Positions 1 to 5,907 of a DNA stretch of 6,236 nt are shown here, one piece after another. Under the pieces are notes generated by a model. The model saw only the letters and a program-made list of their open reading frames with translations, ran no database searches and was not told where the DNA came from. This DNA is from Alphaproteobacteria bacterium (GTDB lineage Bacteria; Pseudomonadota; Alphaproteobacteria; UBA8366; GCA-2717185). Each line of letters opens with the position of its first letter. Position 1 is the first letter of the stretch. A program made the translations under genes and the position numbers. The stretch lies in assembly GCA_016764135.1 (NCBI GenBank), contig JAESSL010000017.1, positions 1 through 6,236 of the forward strand, in the 5' to 3' direction.

Positions 1-1288
1 CCGACGGCCAGGTCAAAACATGAGCGTCGTTTCCGTAATGCGCGCCTTGCGCCACGCCGAAGGATTTTCGCACCACCACCGAGGCCCAGGGAATGATGCA
101 ATCGGCGGCGGCCAAGACGGCGGCGGTGCCAACGCGGATCGTGCCCGCCTTTTCCGATTCCGACCCGATCATGAAGCCGGGCTCATCAACAAGGCTGATA
201 ATGGGGATGTGAAACATCTCGCACTTTTCCACAAACCGGCGATATTTCATCGCACCGTCGGCGGTCATCGCGCCCGCATAAAACCGGTTGTCATTCGCCA
301 ATATGCCAACGACCCAGCCGTTCATCCGCGCAAAGCCGGTAATCTGTCCGGAGCCGTAAGCGCGCGTCATTTCAAAAAAGCTGTCCTTGTCCACGATATG
401 CGCGATCAGGGCGCGCGGGTCGTAAATTTTACGCCGGTCGCGCGGAATCAGGGATAACAGCGCCTCGTCCCGACGTTCCGGATCGTCGCCGGTGTCTTCG
501 GGATTGATGCGCGGCGTCGACGACCACACATTGTCCGGCATATAGCTGAGAAAACGCCTGATTTGCGCCAGTGCATCCGCTTCATCCTTGGCGACGTTAT
601 CGACGACGCCATTGCGGGTATGCACCTTCGCAGACCCTAATTCCTCTTTGGTCAGATCTTCGCCCAGCGCGCGTTTGACCACGGCGGGCCCGGCGATCAA
701 AACCTGTGCGGTGTCTTTGGTCATGACCGAAAAATGGGACGCCACCAATCGTGAGGCGGGCAACCCCGCAACGGGACCCAGCGCCGCCGTCGCCACCGGC
801 ACGGTCGCCAGCGCGCGCGCAACCGACTTGAACCGATGCGGCAAATGAACGGGACTGCCCACAGTCTTGCCGCCCGCACCTGCGACGCTGCCGCCGCCAC
901 CTTCGTGAATACGGATCAACGGGGTGCGATAGCGGGTCGCCATTTCTTCGGCATAGACGCTTTTGCGCAGACCGGCCTCGTTAGGCGATCCGCCGCGCAG
1001 GGTAAAATCCTCCCCGCCGACGACGCAGCGCCGACCATCGATCTCACCGAACCCGACGATGAAATTGGCCGGTGAAAAACTCTCGAAGTCGCCATTTTCG
1101 TCGTATTCGGTAGCGCCGGCGCCGGCGCCCATTTCGTGAAACCCACCGGGATCGACCAACGCGTCGATACGCTCGCGAATGGTCTGGCGCCCTAGATTAT
1201 GCTGTCGGGTTACGCCAGCCTCGCCGCCCAGCTGCTTCGCCAAATCGCGCTTGCGGGTAATTTCATCGACTTCTTTTTCCCAGCTCAT
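1..1288 (-). CDS. Acyl-CoA carboxylase, carboxyltransferase (beta) subunit, C-terminus cut by window edge
   Basis: Carboxyltransferase subunit of a biotin-dependent acyl-CoA carboxylase (propionyl-, methylcrotonyl- or acetyl-CoA type). In this family it moves the carboxyl group from carboxybiotin to an acyl-CoA in the cytoplasm. The minus-strand frame is open for 429 codons to the left edge; family members are usually about 510 residues, so roughly 80 are missing. The N-terminus MSWEKEVDEI followed by a charged helix is typical. The first crotonase-like domain carries the Gly-rich turn EGGGGSVAGAGG (129-140) and SHFSVMT (184-190). The second carries AMTADGAMKYRRF (340-352), VDEPGFMIG (367-375) and GTIRVGTA (382-389), the places expected for the acyl-CoA and biotin oxyanion holes. 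I chose the ATG at 1288 because AGGGG lies about 8 bases upstream and the family begins this way. In-frame ATGs at 1318 and 1357 are alternatives. Substrate cannot be assigned from sequence alone, and no biotin carboxylase subunit is in the window. Confidence 0.93.
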   Translation of the reverse strand, partial: MSWEKEVDEITRKRDLAKQLGGEAGVTRQHNLGRQTIRERIDALVDPGGFHEMGAGAGATEYDENGDFESFSPANFIVGFGEIDGRRCVVGGEDFTLRGGSPNEAGLRKSVYAEEMATRYRTPLIRIHEGGGGSVAGAGGKTVGSPVHLPHRFKSVARALATVPVATAALGPVAGLPASRLVASHFSVMTKDTAQVLIAGPAVVKRALGEDLTKEELGSAKVHTRNGVVDNVAKDEADALAQIRRFLSYMPDNVWSSTPRINPEDTGDDPERRDEALLSLIPRDRRKIYDPRALIAHIVDKDSFFEMTRAYGSGQITGFARMNGWVVGILANDNRFYAGAMTADGAMKYRRFVEKCEMFHIPIISLVDEPGFMIGSESEKAGTIRVGTAAVLAAADCIIPWASVVVRKSFGVAQGAHYGNDAHVLTWPS

Positions 1289-1398
1289 CTCACTCGCCCC
1301 TGCGTCTTTTGCAATCATTGCGACCACAATACAGGCGTGAGCGGCCTCGGCAACCATGCCCCCACGCCAAAAGGCGCCTGAATTCAAGCGTCGGGCGG

Positions 1399-1429
1399 AT
1401 TATAAAATCAGGCGCGAGGCGGCGTGCAA
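1399..1429 (-). promoter_or_regulatory. Possible promoter for the carboxylase gene
   Basis: A perfect TATAAT (minus strand, 1404 down to 1399) lies immediately after the lipoprotein stop codon. A partial -35 element, TTGCAC (1429-1424), sits 19 bp upstream, longer than the ideal 17. Transcription would start near 1392 and leave a leader of about 100 bases before the ATG at 1288. If real, the carboxylase has its own promoter and is not only transcribed from the lipoprotein gene. The -35 match and spacing are weak. Confidence 0.35.
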
Positions 1430-1812
1430 ATCGCGTTGCCCAGATGGATGCCTTCATCGTGTAAATTGACGCGGATTTTTATGTCGTCCTTGACGATGGT
1501 CCATATTCCAGCGCGTGCCGCCGGACAGGCGTATTTGGCGATCAGCGACTTTCGCATCAAACTTTGCGACCGCAGCATTTCAACGTGCCGTGGGTTGGGC
1601 ACCCAGACATCGACAATAATATTGCGAGCGTCTTCCATTTTTATGCCCGTGATCTTCCAGATTGGATTCGCCAGACCGTCATGTTTATGCATCCGAATCC
1701 AGCTGACGGCTTCCTTCGCGCGCGCAGGATCGTCCTCGCCACAGCCTGCCAGCAGCAGCGCGGCGACAACCAAACCCCAGACTTTCAATGCCCCCTGTCT
1801 TCCACCAAACAT
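1408..1812 (-). CDS. Small predicted lipoprotein of unknown function
   Basis: A 134-residue protein that I do not recognise as a named family. The N-terminus is a type II signal peptide: a basic start (R5, K10), a hydrophobic core (VWGLVVAALL) and the lipobox LLAGC with the lipidated cysteine at residue 24. Because it follows a Sec-type lipobox, it should be anchored in the inner or outer membrane facing the periplasm. The mature part is about 110 residues, mixed alpha/beta by eye, with two further cysteines (C96 in YACPAARAG and C129 in NAICTPP) that could form a disulfide. The start is supported by AAGGTG about 10 bases upstream of the ATG. It is divergent from the Fe-S gene, 134 bp away, and lies 119 bp upstream of the carboxylase on the same strand. 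Nothing in the sequence links it functionally to either neighbour. Confidence 0.8.
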   Translation of the reverse strand: MFGGRQGALKVWGLVVAALLLAGCGEDDPARAKEAVSWIRMHKHDGLANPIWKITGIKMEDARNIIVDVWVPNPRHVEMLRSQSLMRKSLIAKYACPAARAGIWTIVKDDIKIRVNLHDEGIHLGNAICTPPRA

Positions 1813-1888
1813 CGTTGAATTTCACCTTTGTCTTTTTTTTGTGGGTCGCTGTTGAGAATAAATAGCGGCGCGTTCCGGCGCGGGGCCG

Positions 1889-1917
1889 TTGTCGGCGCCA
1901 GAGCGTCTCGTTATGGT
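1889..1917 (+). promoter_or_regulatory. Putative sigma70-type promoter of the Fe-S/hydrolase operon
   Basis: TTGTCG (1889-1894), a 17-bp spacer, then TATGGT (1912-1917): four of six matches in each element at ideal spacing. Transcription would start near 1924, giving a leader of about 23 bases that contains the ribosome binding site of the Fe-S gene. The 9-bp repeat GGCGCCAGA occurs once overlapping the -35 end and spacer (1894-1902) and again just past the -10 (1918-1926). That is a plausible place for a regulator, but GGCGCC is frequent elsewhere in this window. Confidence 0.45.
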
Positions 1918-1926
1918 GGCGCCAGA
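1894..1926 (+). repeat. 9-bp direct repeat GGCGCCAGA flanking the putative promoter spacer and start
   Basis: Two exact copies of GGCGCCAGA at 1894-1902 and 1918-1926, 24 bp apart start to start. Each has a self-complementary GGCGCC core. A second short direct repeat, CGGCGCG at 1866-1872 and 1876-1882, lies just upstream. These could be operator sites or chance in GC-rich DNA; the sequence does not decide. Confidence 0.4.
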
Positions 1927-1946
1927 AACATTGAAGGGTGGTTAAG

Positions 1947-3299
1947 ATGGACAATAATAAAACAGACGCCGCCGTTGCGGGTGGTTTTTTAGAAACACTC
2001 GATCGTCGCGTCACGAATATTTTGGACGCCTGCACCAAATGCGGCGATTGCGTTGCGGTCTGCCCCACGCCGAGCGCGGCGGGATTTCCCATCGAAGACC
2101 CGGCCGCCGTCGCGGCGGGCGTATTGGACATTTTAAAAACTGGCGACGGGCCGGAATTGTCCAAAAAATGGACCGAATCCTGCTGTGGCTCAGGGTTTTG
2201 CGTAACCGCCTGCGATTATGGAATCAATCCCCGTTTCATGTTGGCCATGGCCCAGCGGGCGATGCGGCGTAGCACGCCTGAACCGGACCGCCGCGAAACC
2301 GGCAAAACCGCCTTTCAATCGATGGCGCGGGGCGTACGGGTCTTGTCGCGACTTCAATTGTCGCCGGATCTTTTGGAACGCTTGAGCCCGTCCTCCCATC
2401 CTGAGCGCGCAGAGGCGCCCGATCTTGTGTTCTATACCGGCTGCAACATGCTGCGGACGCCCCATATCGGGCTCTTGTGCCTCGACGTCCTCGACCGACT
2501 GGGCGTGTCTTACGAGGTCTATGGCGGCCCCGCCAATTGCTGCGGCATTCTGCAAATGAGACCCGGCGACACCGCGAATGCAGGGCGCCAAGGCGACAAA
2601 ACACTGGAGCGGTTTGCGAGCAGCAAAACGGCGGAGGTGCTTTCCTGGTGCCCCACATGTCACATTCAATTCAGTGAAACCGTTCTGCCGGGACGCGACG
2701 AAGACGCGCCGGCGGAAACGCCCTTCGATATGACGATGTTCGCGGTGTATCTTGCGCGGCGGCTGGACGATTTGCGGCCGCTTTTAGTCCATCCGGTCAA
2801 CAAAACAGTCGCGCTGCACGAATACCCCGGCGCCCACGGCGTGACCGAGGCGGTCACCGAACTACTTTCCAGCATCAAAGGGCTCACCTTCGTTGATTTG
2901 AAAATGACCCGGATCGGGTATCAGATGACGTCGTTGAAATCGGTCCCGCATGCGGGCAAAAAACTGTTGGCGGATACCTTCAGAGCGGCGGAAAGCGCAG
3001 GCGTCACGACCTTGGCGGGCGTTTATCATGCGGACCATCGGGAGCTGTGTTCCCACGAAGACGCCTGGCCGTTCGAGATTGTGAATTTCATGGAGATAAT
3101 TGGCGAGGCGATGGGCTTGCACCATGAGGATTTGTTTAAACAGTATAAATTGATGCAAGATGTCGACGCCGTTCTGGCCGCGTCTCGCGATATGATCAAA
3201 CAAAATAATCTGGATCCGGAAGAGGTTCGCACGATCGTTCTCAAGGATATGTTGAACGAGCAACTGCTGCCCATTGACCGAGATCTTCACCCTTCTTGA
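1947..3299 (+). CDS. HdrD/GlpC-like iron-sulfur protein (ferredoxin half plus CCG-domain half)
   Basis: A 450-residue cytoplasmic Fe-S protein, likely an electron-transfer or thiol/disulfide redox subunit related to heterodisulfide reductase HdrC+HdrB. The N-terminal half has a canonical [4Fe-4S] motif CTKCGDCVAVCP (Cys 29, 32, 35, 39) and a second motif, CCGSGFCVTAC followed by DYGINPR (Cys 79, 80, 85, 89), in which Ser82 stands where the second cysteine would be. The C-terminal half has one intact CCG motif, CX31CCGX34CXXC (Cys 166, 198, 199, 235, 238), the pattern that holds a noncubane [4Fe-4S] cluster in HdrB. The second CCG repeat is recognisable only by its layout: HEYPGAH (291-297), GYQM (324-327) where CCG is expected, and YHADHRELC (360-368). 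I chose the ATG at 1947 because AAGGGTGG sits just upstream; the in-frame GTG at 1938 lies inside that site. No HdrA, flavoprotein or membrane subunit is nearby, so the partner is unknown. Confidence 0.88.
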   Translation: MDNNKTDAAVAGGFLETLDRRVTNILDACTKCGDCVAVCPTPSAAGFPIEDPAAVAAGVLDILKTGDGPELSKKWTESCCGSGFCVTACDYGINPRFMLAMAQRAMRRSTPEPDRRETGKTAFQSMARGVRVLSRLQLSPDLLERLSPSSHPERAEAPDLVFYTGCNMLRTPHIGLLCLDVLDRLGVSYEVYGGPANCCGILQMRPGDTANAGRQGDKTLERFASSKTAEVLSWCPTCHIQFSETVLPGRDEDAPAETPFDMTMFAVYLARRLDDLRPLLVHPVNKTVALHEYPGAHGVTEAVTELLSSIKGLTFVDLKMTRIGYQMTSLKSVPHAGKKLLADTFRAAESAGVTTLAGVYHADHRELCSHEDAWPFEIVNFMEIIGEAMGLHHEDLFKQYKLMQDVDAVLAASRDMIKQNNLDPEEVRTIVLKDMLNEQLLPIDRDLHPS

Positions 3300-3303
3300 A
3301 GGA
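3298..3303 (+). promoter_or_regulatory. Ribosome binding site of the hydrolase, overlapping the upstream stop codon
   Basis: GAAGGA starts within the TGA stop (3297-3299) of the Fe-S gene and lies 6 bases before the ATG at 3310. It decides the hydrolase start in favour of 3310 over the in-frame TTG at 3274, and suggests translational coupling. Confidence 0.75.
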
Positions 3304-3309
3304 ATCTCC

Positions 3310-4158
3310 ATGACCTCTGATTCGTCAATCAACTGGTACGAACGAAACGGCGCAAAACTGCGCTACGAACGAAACGACGCCGCAGGAGACCCCATTGTTT
3401 TTGTCCACGGCCTGACATGCCGGCTAGAAAACTGGCGGTTTCAGGTCGCGCATTTTAGCAAAACCAACCAGACAATCGCCGTAGACCTCCGAGGCCACGG
3501 CGAGTCAGAGGTGGGCGATGATCCGATTTGCCTGGAAAGCTTCGGCGCGGATGTCGCGGCGTTGCTGCGCGAACTCGACCTGACGAACGTCACGATTGTT
3601 GGTCACTCCATGGGTTGCCGGGTCATCATGGAGACCTGCCGGCTGGAGCCAGCGCGCATTAAAAGCGTCGTATTGGTCGATGGCAGTCGCCGGACCGCTG
3701 GCGGCACCGCAGACGAACGCGAAGCGCTTATTCATGCGGGCGTTCGCGAAAAAGGGTATGCGAAATATCACCGCGACCAGTTCGGCGCGATGTTCACACC
3801 GGACAGCGATCCCGTGTTACGCGACGCCATCATCGAGGAATGCGCTACAACGCCTGAGGCCGTGGGCGTTGCGTCTTCAGTCAGCATTCATCGCTGGGAT
3901 GCGGGCGCGATCGACGGCGTTCTCGCCCATATGAGCGCGCCAATCCTGATTATCCAAAGCACAAAACCCGACCCAAAGACCCTTCGCGCCCCGGTCAAAT
4001 CAGGCGAAGTTACGGATTACATGACCTATGTCCGCGCCACGGCGGTGAAGTCGCCCAAGGTGCAGTTCGAGACCGTCGCCGATATCGGGCATTTCACGAT
4101 GTTGGAGCGCCCGGACGAGGTCAACGGGTACATGGACGGCTTTCTGAGCGGCGTCTAA
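3310..4158 (+). CDS. Alpha/beta hydrolase
   Basis: A 282-residue alpha/beta hydrolase-fold enzyme, predicted to be cytoplasmic since it lacks a signal peptide. The oxyanion-hole motif VHGLT is at residues 32-36, followed by DLRGHGES (59-66). The nucleophile elbow GHSMG places the catalytic Ser at 100. The catalytic His is likely H261 in DIGHFTMLE. The acid is less clear: D221 in the IIQSTKPDPKT loop after the strand that normally precedes it is my best candidate. Residues of about 130-205 form the variable lid. Members of this fold include esterases, enol-lactonases, haloperoxidase-like enzymes and C-C hydrolases, and the sequence does not fix the substrate. The gene starts 10 bases after the Fe-S gene ends and shares its operon, hinting that both act on related metabolism. 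The protein appears complete and is of ordinary length for the family. Confidence 0.9.
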   Translation: MTSDSSINWYERNGAKLRYERNDAAGDPIVFVHGLTCRLENWRFQVAHFSKTNQTIAVDLRGHGESEVGDDPICLESFGADVAALLRELDLTNVTIVGHSMGCRVIMETCRLEPARIKSVVLVDGSRRTAGGTADEREALIHAGVREKGYAKYHRDQFGAMFTPDSDPVLRDAIIEECATTPEAVGVASSVSIHRWDAGAIDGVLAHMSAPILIIQSTKPDPKTLRAPVKSGEVTDYMTYVRATAVKSPKVQFETVADIGHFTMLERPDEVNGYMDGFLSGV

Positions 4159-4177
4159 GCGTCACGAAACAGAATCC

Positions 4178-4201
4178 GGCGGCGTCCAACAGGGCGCCGC
4201 C
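4178..4201. terminator. GC-rich hairpin between convergent genes, possible bidirectional terminator
   Basis: GGCGGCG (4178-4184) and CGCCGCC (4195-4201) form a perfect 7-bp stem with a 10-base loop in the 71-bp gap between the ends of the hydrolase and the aminotransferase. Neither side has a proper T-run, so intrinsic termination would be weak. Position supports a terminator; sequence is equivocal. Confidence 0.4.
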
Positions 4202-4229
4202 ACCCAGACGCTAAATCACGGCGCCAAAA

Positions 4230-5432
4230 TCAGGTTAGGGCCGCGCAGGCGCGTTGAATGCGCGTACCCGCCTCGATGAGGTTGTCCGTCGATGTGGCGA
4301 AGGAAACCCGAATATGCGGGGACACGTCATACGCCGCCCCGTGCACCAGCGCGACGCCATGGGATTCGAGAAAATACATCGCCAGATCCGCATCCGATTC
4401 GATGATTTTGCCGTCCGGCGTCTTTTTACCGATCAGCGCGCTGCAATCGGGATAGGCGTAGAACGCGCCTTCCGGCCGATGACACGTCATGCCGGAGGCC
4501 TGATTTAAAAGACCGACGATAAGGTCCCGACGTTCTTCAAACTCACGCGTGCGCGCCGAAACGATATCCTGCGGGCCGTTCAACGCCGCCACCGCCGCCG
4601 CCTGACTGATCGAGGACGGGTTTCCGGTGCATTGCAGCTGCGCCTTCGCCATGGCGGCGACCAGTTTTTCCGGACCGCCCGCATATCCCAGACGCCACCC
4701 GGTCATCGAATAGGCCTTGGAGACGCCATTCAGCGTCAAAGTGCGGTCATACAGGCCGGGTTCGACCTGCGCCGGCGTCACAAACTCCCGTCCGTCAAAC
4801 ACGATATGTTCATACATATCGTCGGCCAGAACATGAACATGCGGATGGCGCATCAGCACGTCGCACAACGCCTGCATCTCAACCCGGCTGTAGGTCGCGC
4901 CGCTAGGGTTGTTTGGTGAATTCAGGAACAGCCATTTTGTCCGGTCCGTAATTGCGGATTCCAACTGATCCGGAGTCAGTTTATAGGCGGCTTCCGACAA
5001 ACAACGCACCACCACCGGAACGCCGTCGAACAATCCGATGATATCGGAATAAGTCATCCAGTAGGGCGCCGGAAGGATAACCTCGTCGCCGGGCTGAATC
5101 GTCGCCATCATGGCGTCATAGATGATCTGTTTACCGCCCGTGCCGGCGATGACCTGATTCAGCGCATAATCCAACCCGTTATCGCGGCGAAATTTTTCGA
5201 TGATCGCTTCTTTCAGGGCGGGCGTGCCGCTGACAAGGGTATAGCCGGTTTCGCCCGCCGCCATCGCCGCAATCGCCGCCTCGACGACATGCTCGGGGGT
5301 GGCGAAGTCCGGTTGGCCCTGAGTCAACGCGACCACATCCATACCCGACGCGGCAAGCTCACGCGCGCGCTGGGTATTGGCGGAACTGGCGGTTGTTTCA
5401 ATACGGTCCATGCGAGGGGCGATAAAGGGCAC
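4230..5432 (-). CDS. Class I PLP-dependent aminotransferase, aspartate aminotransferase group
   Basis: A 400-residue fold-type I aminotransferase, most like prokaryotic (subgroup I-beta/gamma) aspartate aminotransferases, which interconvert aspartate and 2-oxoglutarate with oxaloacetate and glutamate in the cytoplasm. Visible landmarks: GQPDF (39-43), SGTPALKEAI (68-77), W125 in APYWMTY, NSPNNPSG (171-178) with the PLP-contacting Asn174, ADDMY (203-207) with Asp204 pairing the pyridine nitrogen, SKAYSMTGWRLG (238-249) with the Schiff-base Lys239 and phosphate-binding Arg246, and RVSFA with the substrate-carboxylate Arg375. I place the start at the GTG at 5432: it gives the family-typical MPFIAPRMDRI and has GGAG 8 bases upstream. 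A longer TTG-initiated version from 5471 would run into the tRNA terminator. Specificity could also be for alanine, aromatic or other amino acids. It reads toward the hydrolase and lies downstream of tRNA-Pro. Confidence 0.93.
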   Translation of the reverse strand: MPFIAPRMDRIETTASSANTQRARELAASGMDVVALTQGQPDFATPEHVVEAAIAAMAAGETGYTLVSGTPALKEAIIEKFRRDNGLDYALNQVIAGTGGKQIIYDAMMATIQPGDEVILPAPYWMTYSDIIGLFDGVPVVVRCLSEAAYKLTPDQLESAITDRTKWLFLNSPNNPSGATYSRVEMQALCDVLMRHPHVHVLADDMYEHIVFDGREFVTPAQVEPGLYDRTLTLNGVSKAYSMTGWRLGYAGGPEKLVAAMAKAQLQCTGNPSSISQAAAVAALNGPQDIVSARTREFEERRDLIVGLLNQASGMTCHRPEGAFYAYPDCSALIGKKTPDGKIIESDADLAMYFLESHGVALVHGAAYDVSPHIRVSFATSTDNLIEAGTRIQRACAALT

Positions 5433-5460
5433 GTCGTCGACTCCGGAATTGTTTCTTGAG

Positions 5461-5526
5461 TTTAAAAACAAAGAAACCGGTTTTCGTTCGCCCCAATCAC
5501 TGGAAACAACGAAAACCGGTTACTTT
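5461..5526 (-). terminator. Strong rho-independent terminator of the tRNA-Pro gene
   Basis: Inverted repeat with perfect 14-bp arms, AACCGGTTTTCGTT (5475-5488) and AACGAAAACCGGTT (5508-5521), and a 19-base loop. After a single A/A mismatch, four more pairs (5470-5473 with 5523-5526) extend the stem. Read on the minus strand it begins 7 bases after the CCA end of the tRNA, and the stem is followed by a T-rich tract (TTTCTTTGTTTTT, within 5464-5476). This is the classic layout for intrinsic termination of tRNA-Pro transcription and separates it from the aminotransferase gene. Confidence 0.88.
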
Positions 5527-5532
5527 AAAACC

Positions 5533-5609
5533 TGGTCGGGGAGAGAGGATTCGAACCTCCGGCCCCTACGTCCCGAACGTAGTGCTCTACCAGGCTGAGC
5601 TACTCCCCG
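5533..5609 (-). tRNA. tRNA-Pro (anticodon CGG)
   Basis: A complete 77-base tRNA with encoded CCA. The acceptor stem CGGGGAG/CTCCCCG pairs perfectly over 7 bp and the discriminator base is A. The D arm is GCTC/GAGC. The anticodon stem CTACG/CGTAG encloses the loop TTCGGGA, so the anticodon is CGG (plus-strand 5573-5575) with G37, reading proline codon CCG. The variable region is GGGCC, and the T arm GGAGG/CCTCT (one G-U pair) encloses TTCGAAT. All expected conserved positions are present, so it should be functional. It has its own promoter and terminator. tRNA genes are common integration sites, but I see no integrase or duplicated 3' end here. Confidence 0.98.
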
Positions 5610-5621
5610 GATGCGGCGTGC

Positions 5622-5650
5622 CTTATAGACCGGGCCGAGGCTCATGGCAA
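5622..5650 (-). promoter_or_regulatory. Promoter of tRNA-Pro
   Basis: On the minus strand, TTGCCA (5650-5645), a 17-bp spacer and TATAAG (5627-5622): five of six consensus matches in each element at ideal spacing. The -10 ends 12 bases before the first base of the mature tRNA, as expected for a tRNA promoter with a short 5' leader. Confidence 0.75.
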
Positions 5651-5907
5651 CCAAGTGATTGGATAAATTGAAAATCAACGCGTCGAATTAAGCTGAAATA
5701 TCACGCACGTATCCGAAATACGAACAATTTGGCGGAACAAAATACAGATCACACTCAATTCGCTTGAGCCATGGACAAAGCTGGGTTAGCTTGCAAAGGC
5801 TAGCAATCTCGTCTGAATTTTAGGGCAGGTTTATAGTGACGATCAATTAACAATTTACCATCCGGGTAGCGGGTGGTCATGATAAATTTTAGGGAGGTTT
5901 CAAACTA
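5651..5907. other. Intergenic region upstream of the TRAP gene
   Basis: About 250 bases, visibly more AT-rich than the flanking genes, with no convincing coding frame. It should contain the promoter of the plus-strand TRAP gene and a long leader. I see no convincing -35/-10 pair: TATAGT (5832-5837) is a good -10 without a -35, and TTGCAA (5791-5796) is a fair -35 without a -10. A small perfect inverted repeat, CTCAA-5-TTGAG (5754-5768), could be an operator or chance. A near-duplicate segment is listed separately. Confidence 0.5.
5816..5900 (+). repeat. Direct repeat in the TRAP gene leader containing a Shine-Dalgarno-like core
   Basis: AATTTTAGGGCAGGTTT (5816-5832) and AATTTTAGGGAGGTTT (5885-5900) differ only by one inserted C and are 69 bp apart start to start. 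The second copy contains the ribosome binding site of the TRAP gene. The first precedes a possible five-codon frame, GTG-ACG-ATC-AAT-TAA (5836-5850). The function of the duplication is unknown. Confidence 0.6.

Noticed and set aside
20..1075. Several plus-strand open frames opposite the carboxylase
   Set aside because: The minus strand gives an uninterrupted, clearly recognisable carboxyltransferase; these are by-products of GC-rich coding DNA.
1365..1376. Hairpin CGCC-AAAA-GGCG between the lipoprotein and the carboxylase
   Set aside because: Only a 4-bp stem without a following T-run, and downstream of a possible promoter; too weak to call a terminator.
1424..1855. Plus-strand open frame antisense to the lipoprotein gene
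   Set aside because: The lipoprotein frame has a lipobox signal peptide and a ribosome binding site; the antisense product has no protein-like features.
1938..1946. GTG start for the Fe-S protein
   Set aside because: It lies inside the AAGGGTGG ribosome binding site that serves the ATG at 1947.
1685..2164. Long minus-strand open frame across the lipoprotein 5' end and the Fe-S gene start
   Set aside because: It overlaps two well-supported genes in other frames, has low-complexity Ser/Arg-rich composition and no recognisable domain; a shadow frame.
3274..3309. TTG start giving a longer hydrolase that overlaps the Fe-S gene
   Set aside because: The ATG at 3310 has GAAGGA at good spacing, and the extra residues do not belong to the fold.
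5433..5471. N-terminal extension of the aminotransferase from a TTG at 5471
   Set aside because: It would start at the tRNA terminator stem; the GTG at 5432 has a ribosome binding site and gives the family-typical start and length.
5533..5609. tRNA-Pro as an attachment site of an integrated element
   Set aside because: No integrase gene, no repeated tRNA 3' end and no foreign-looking gene cargo appear in the window.
5377..5671. Plus-strand open frames crossing the tRNA region
   Set aside because: They overlap a complete tRNA and its terminator on the opposite strand; the translated tRNA antisense is a common false gene.
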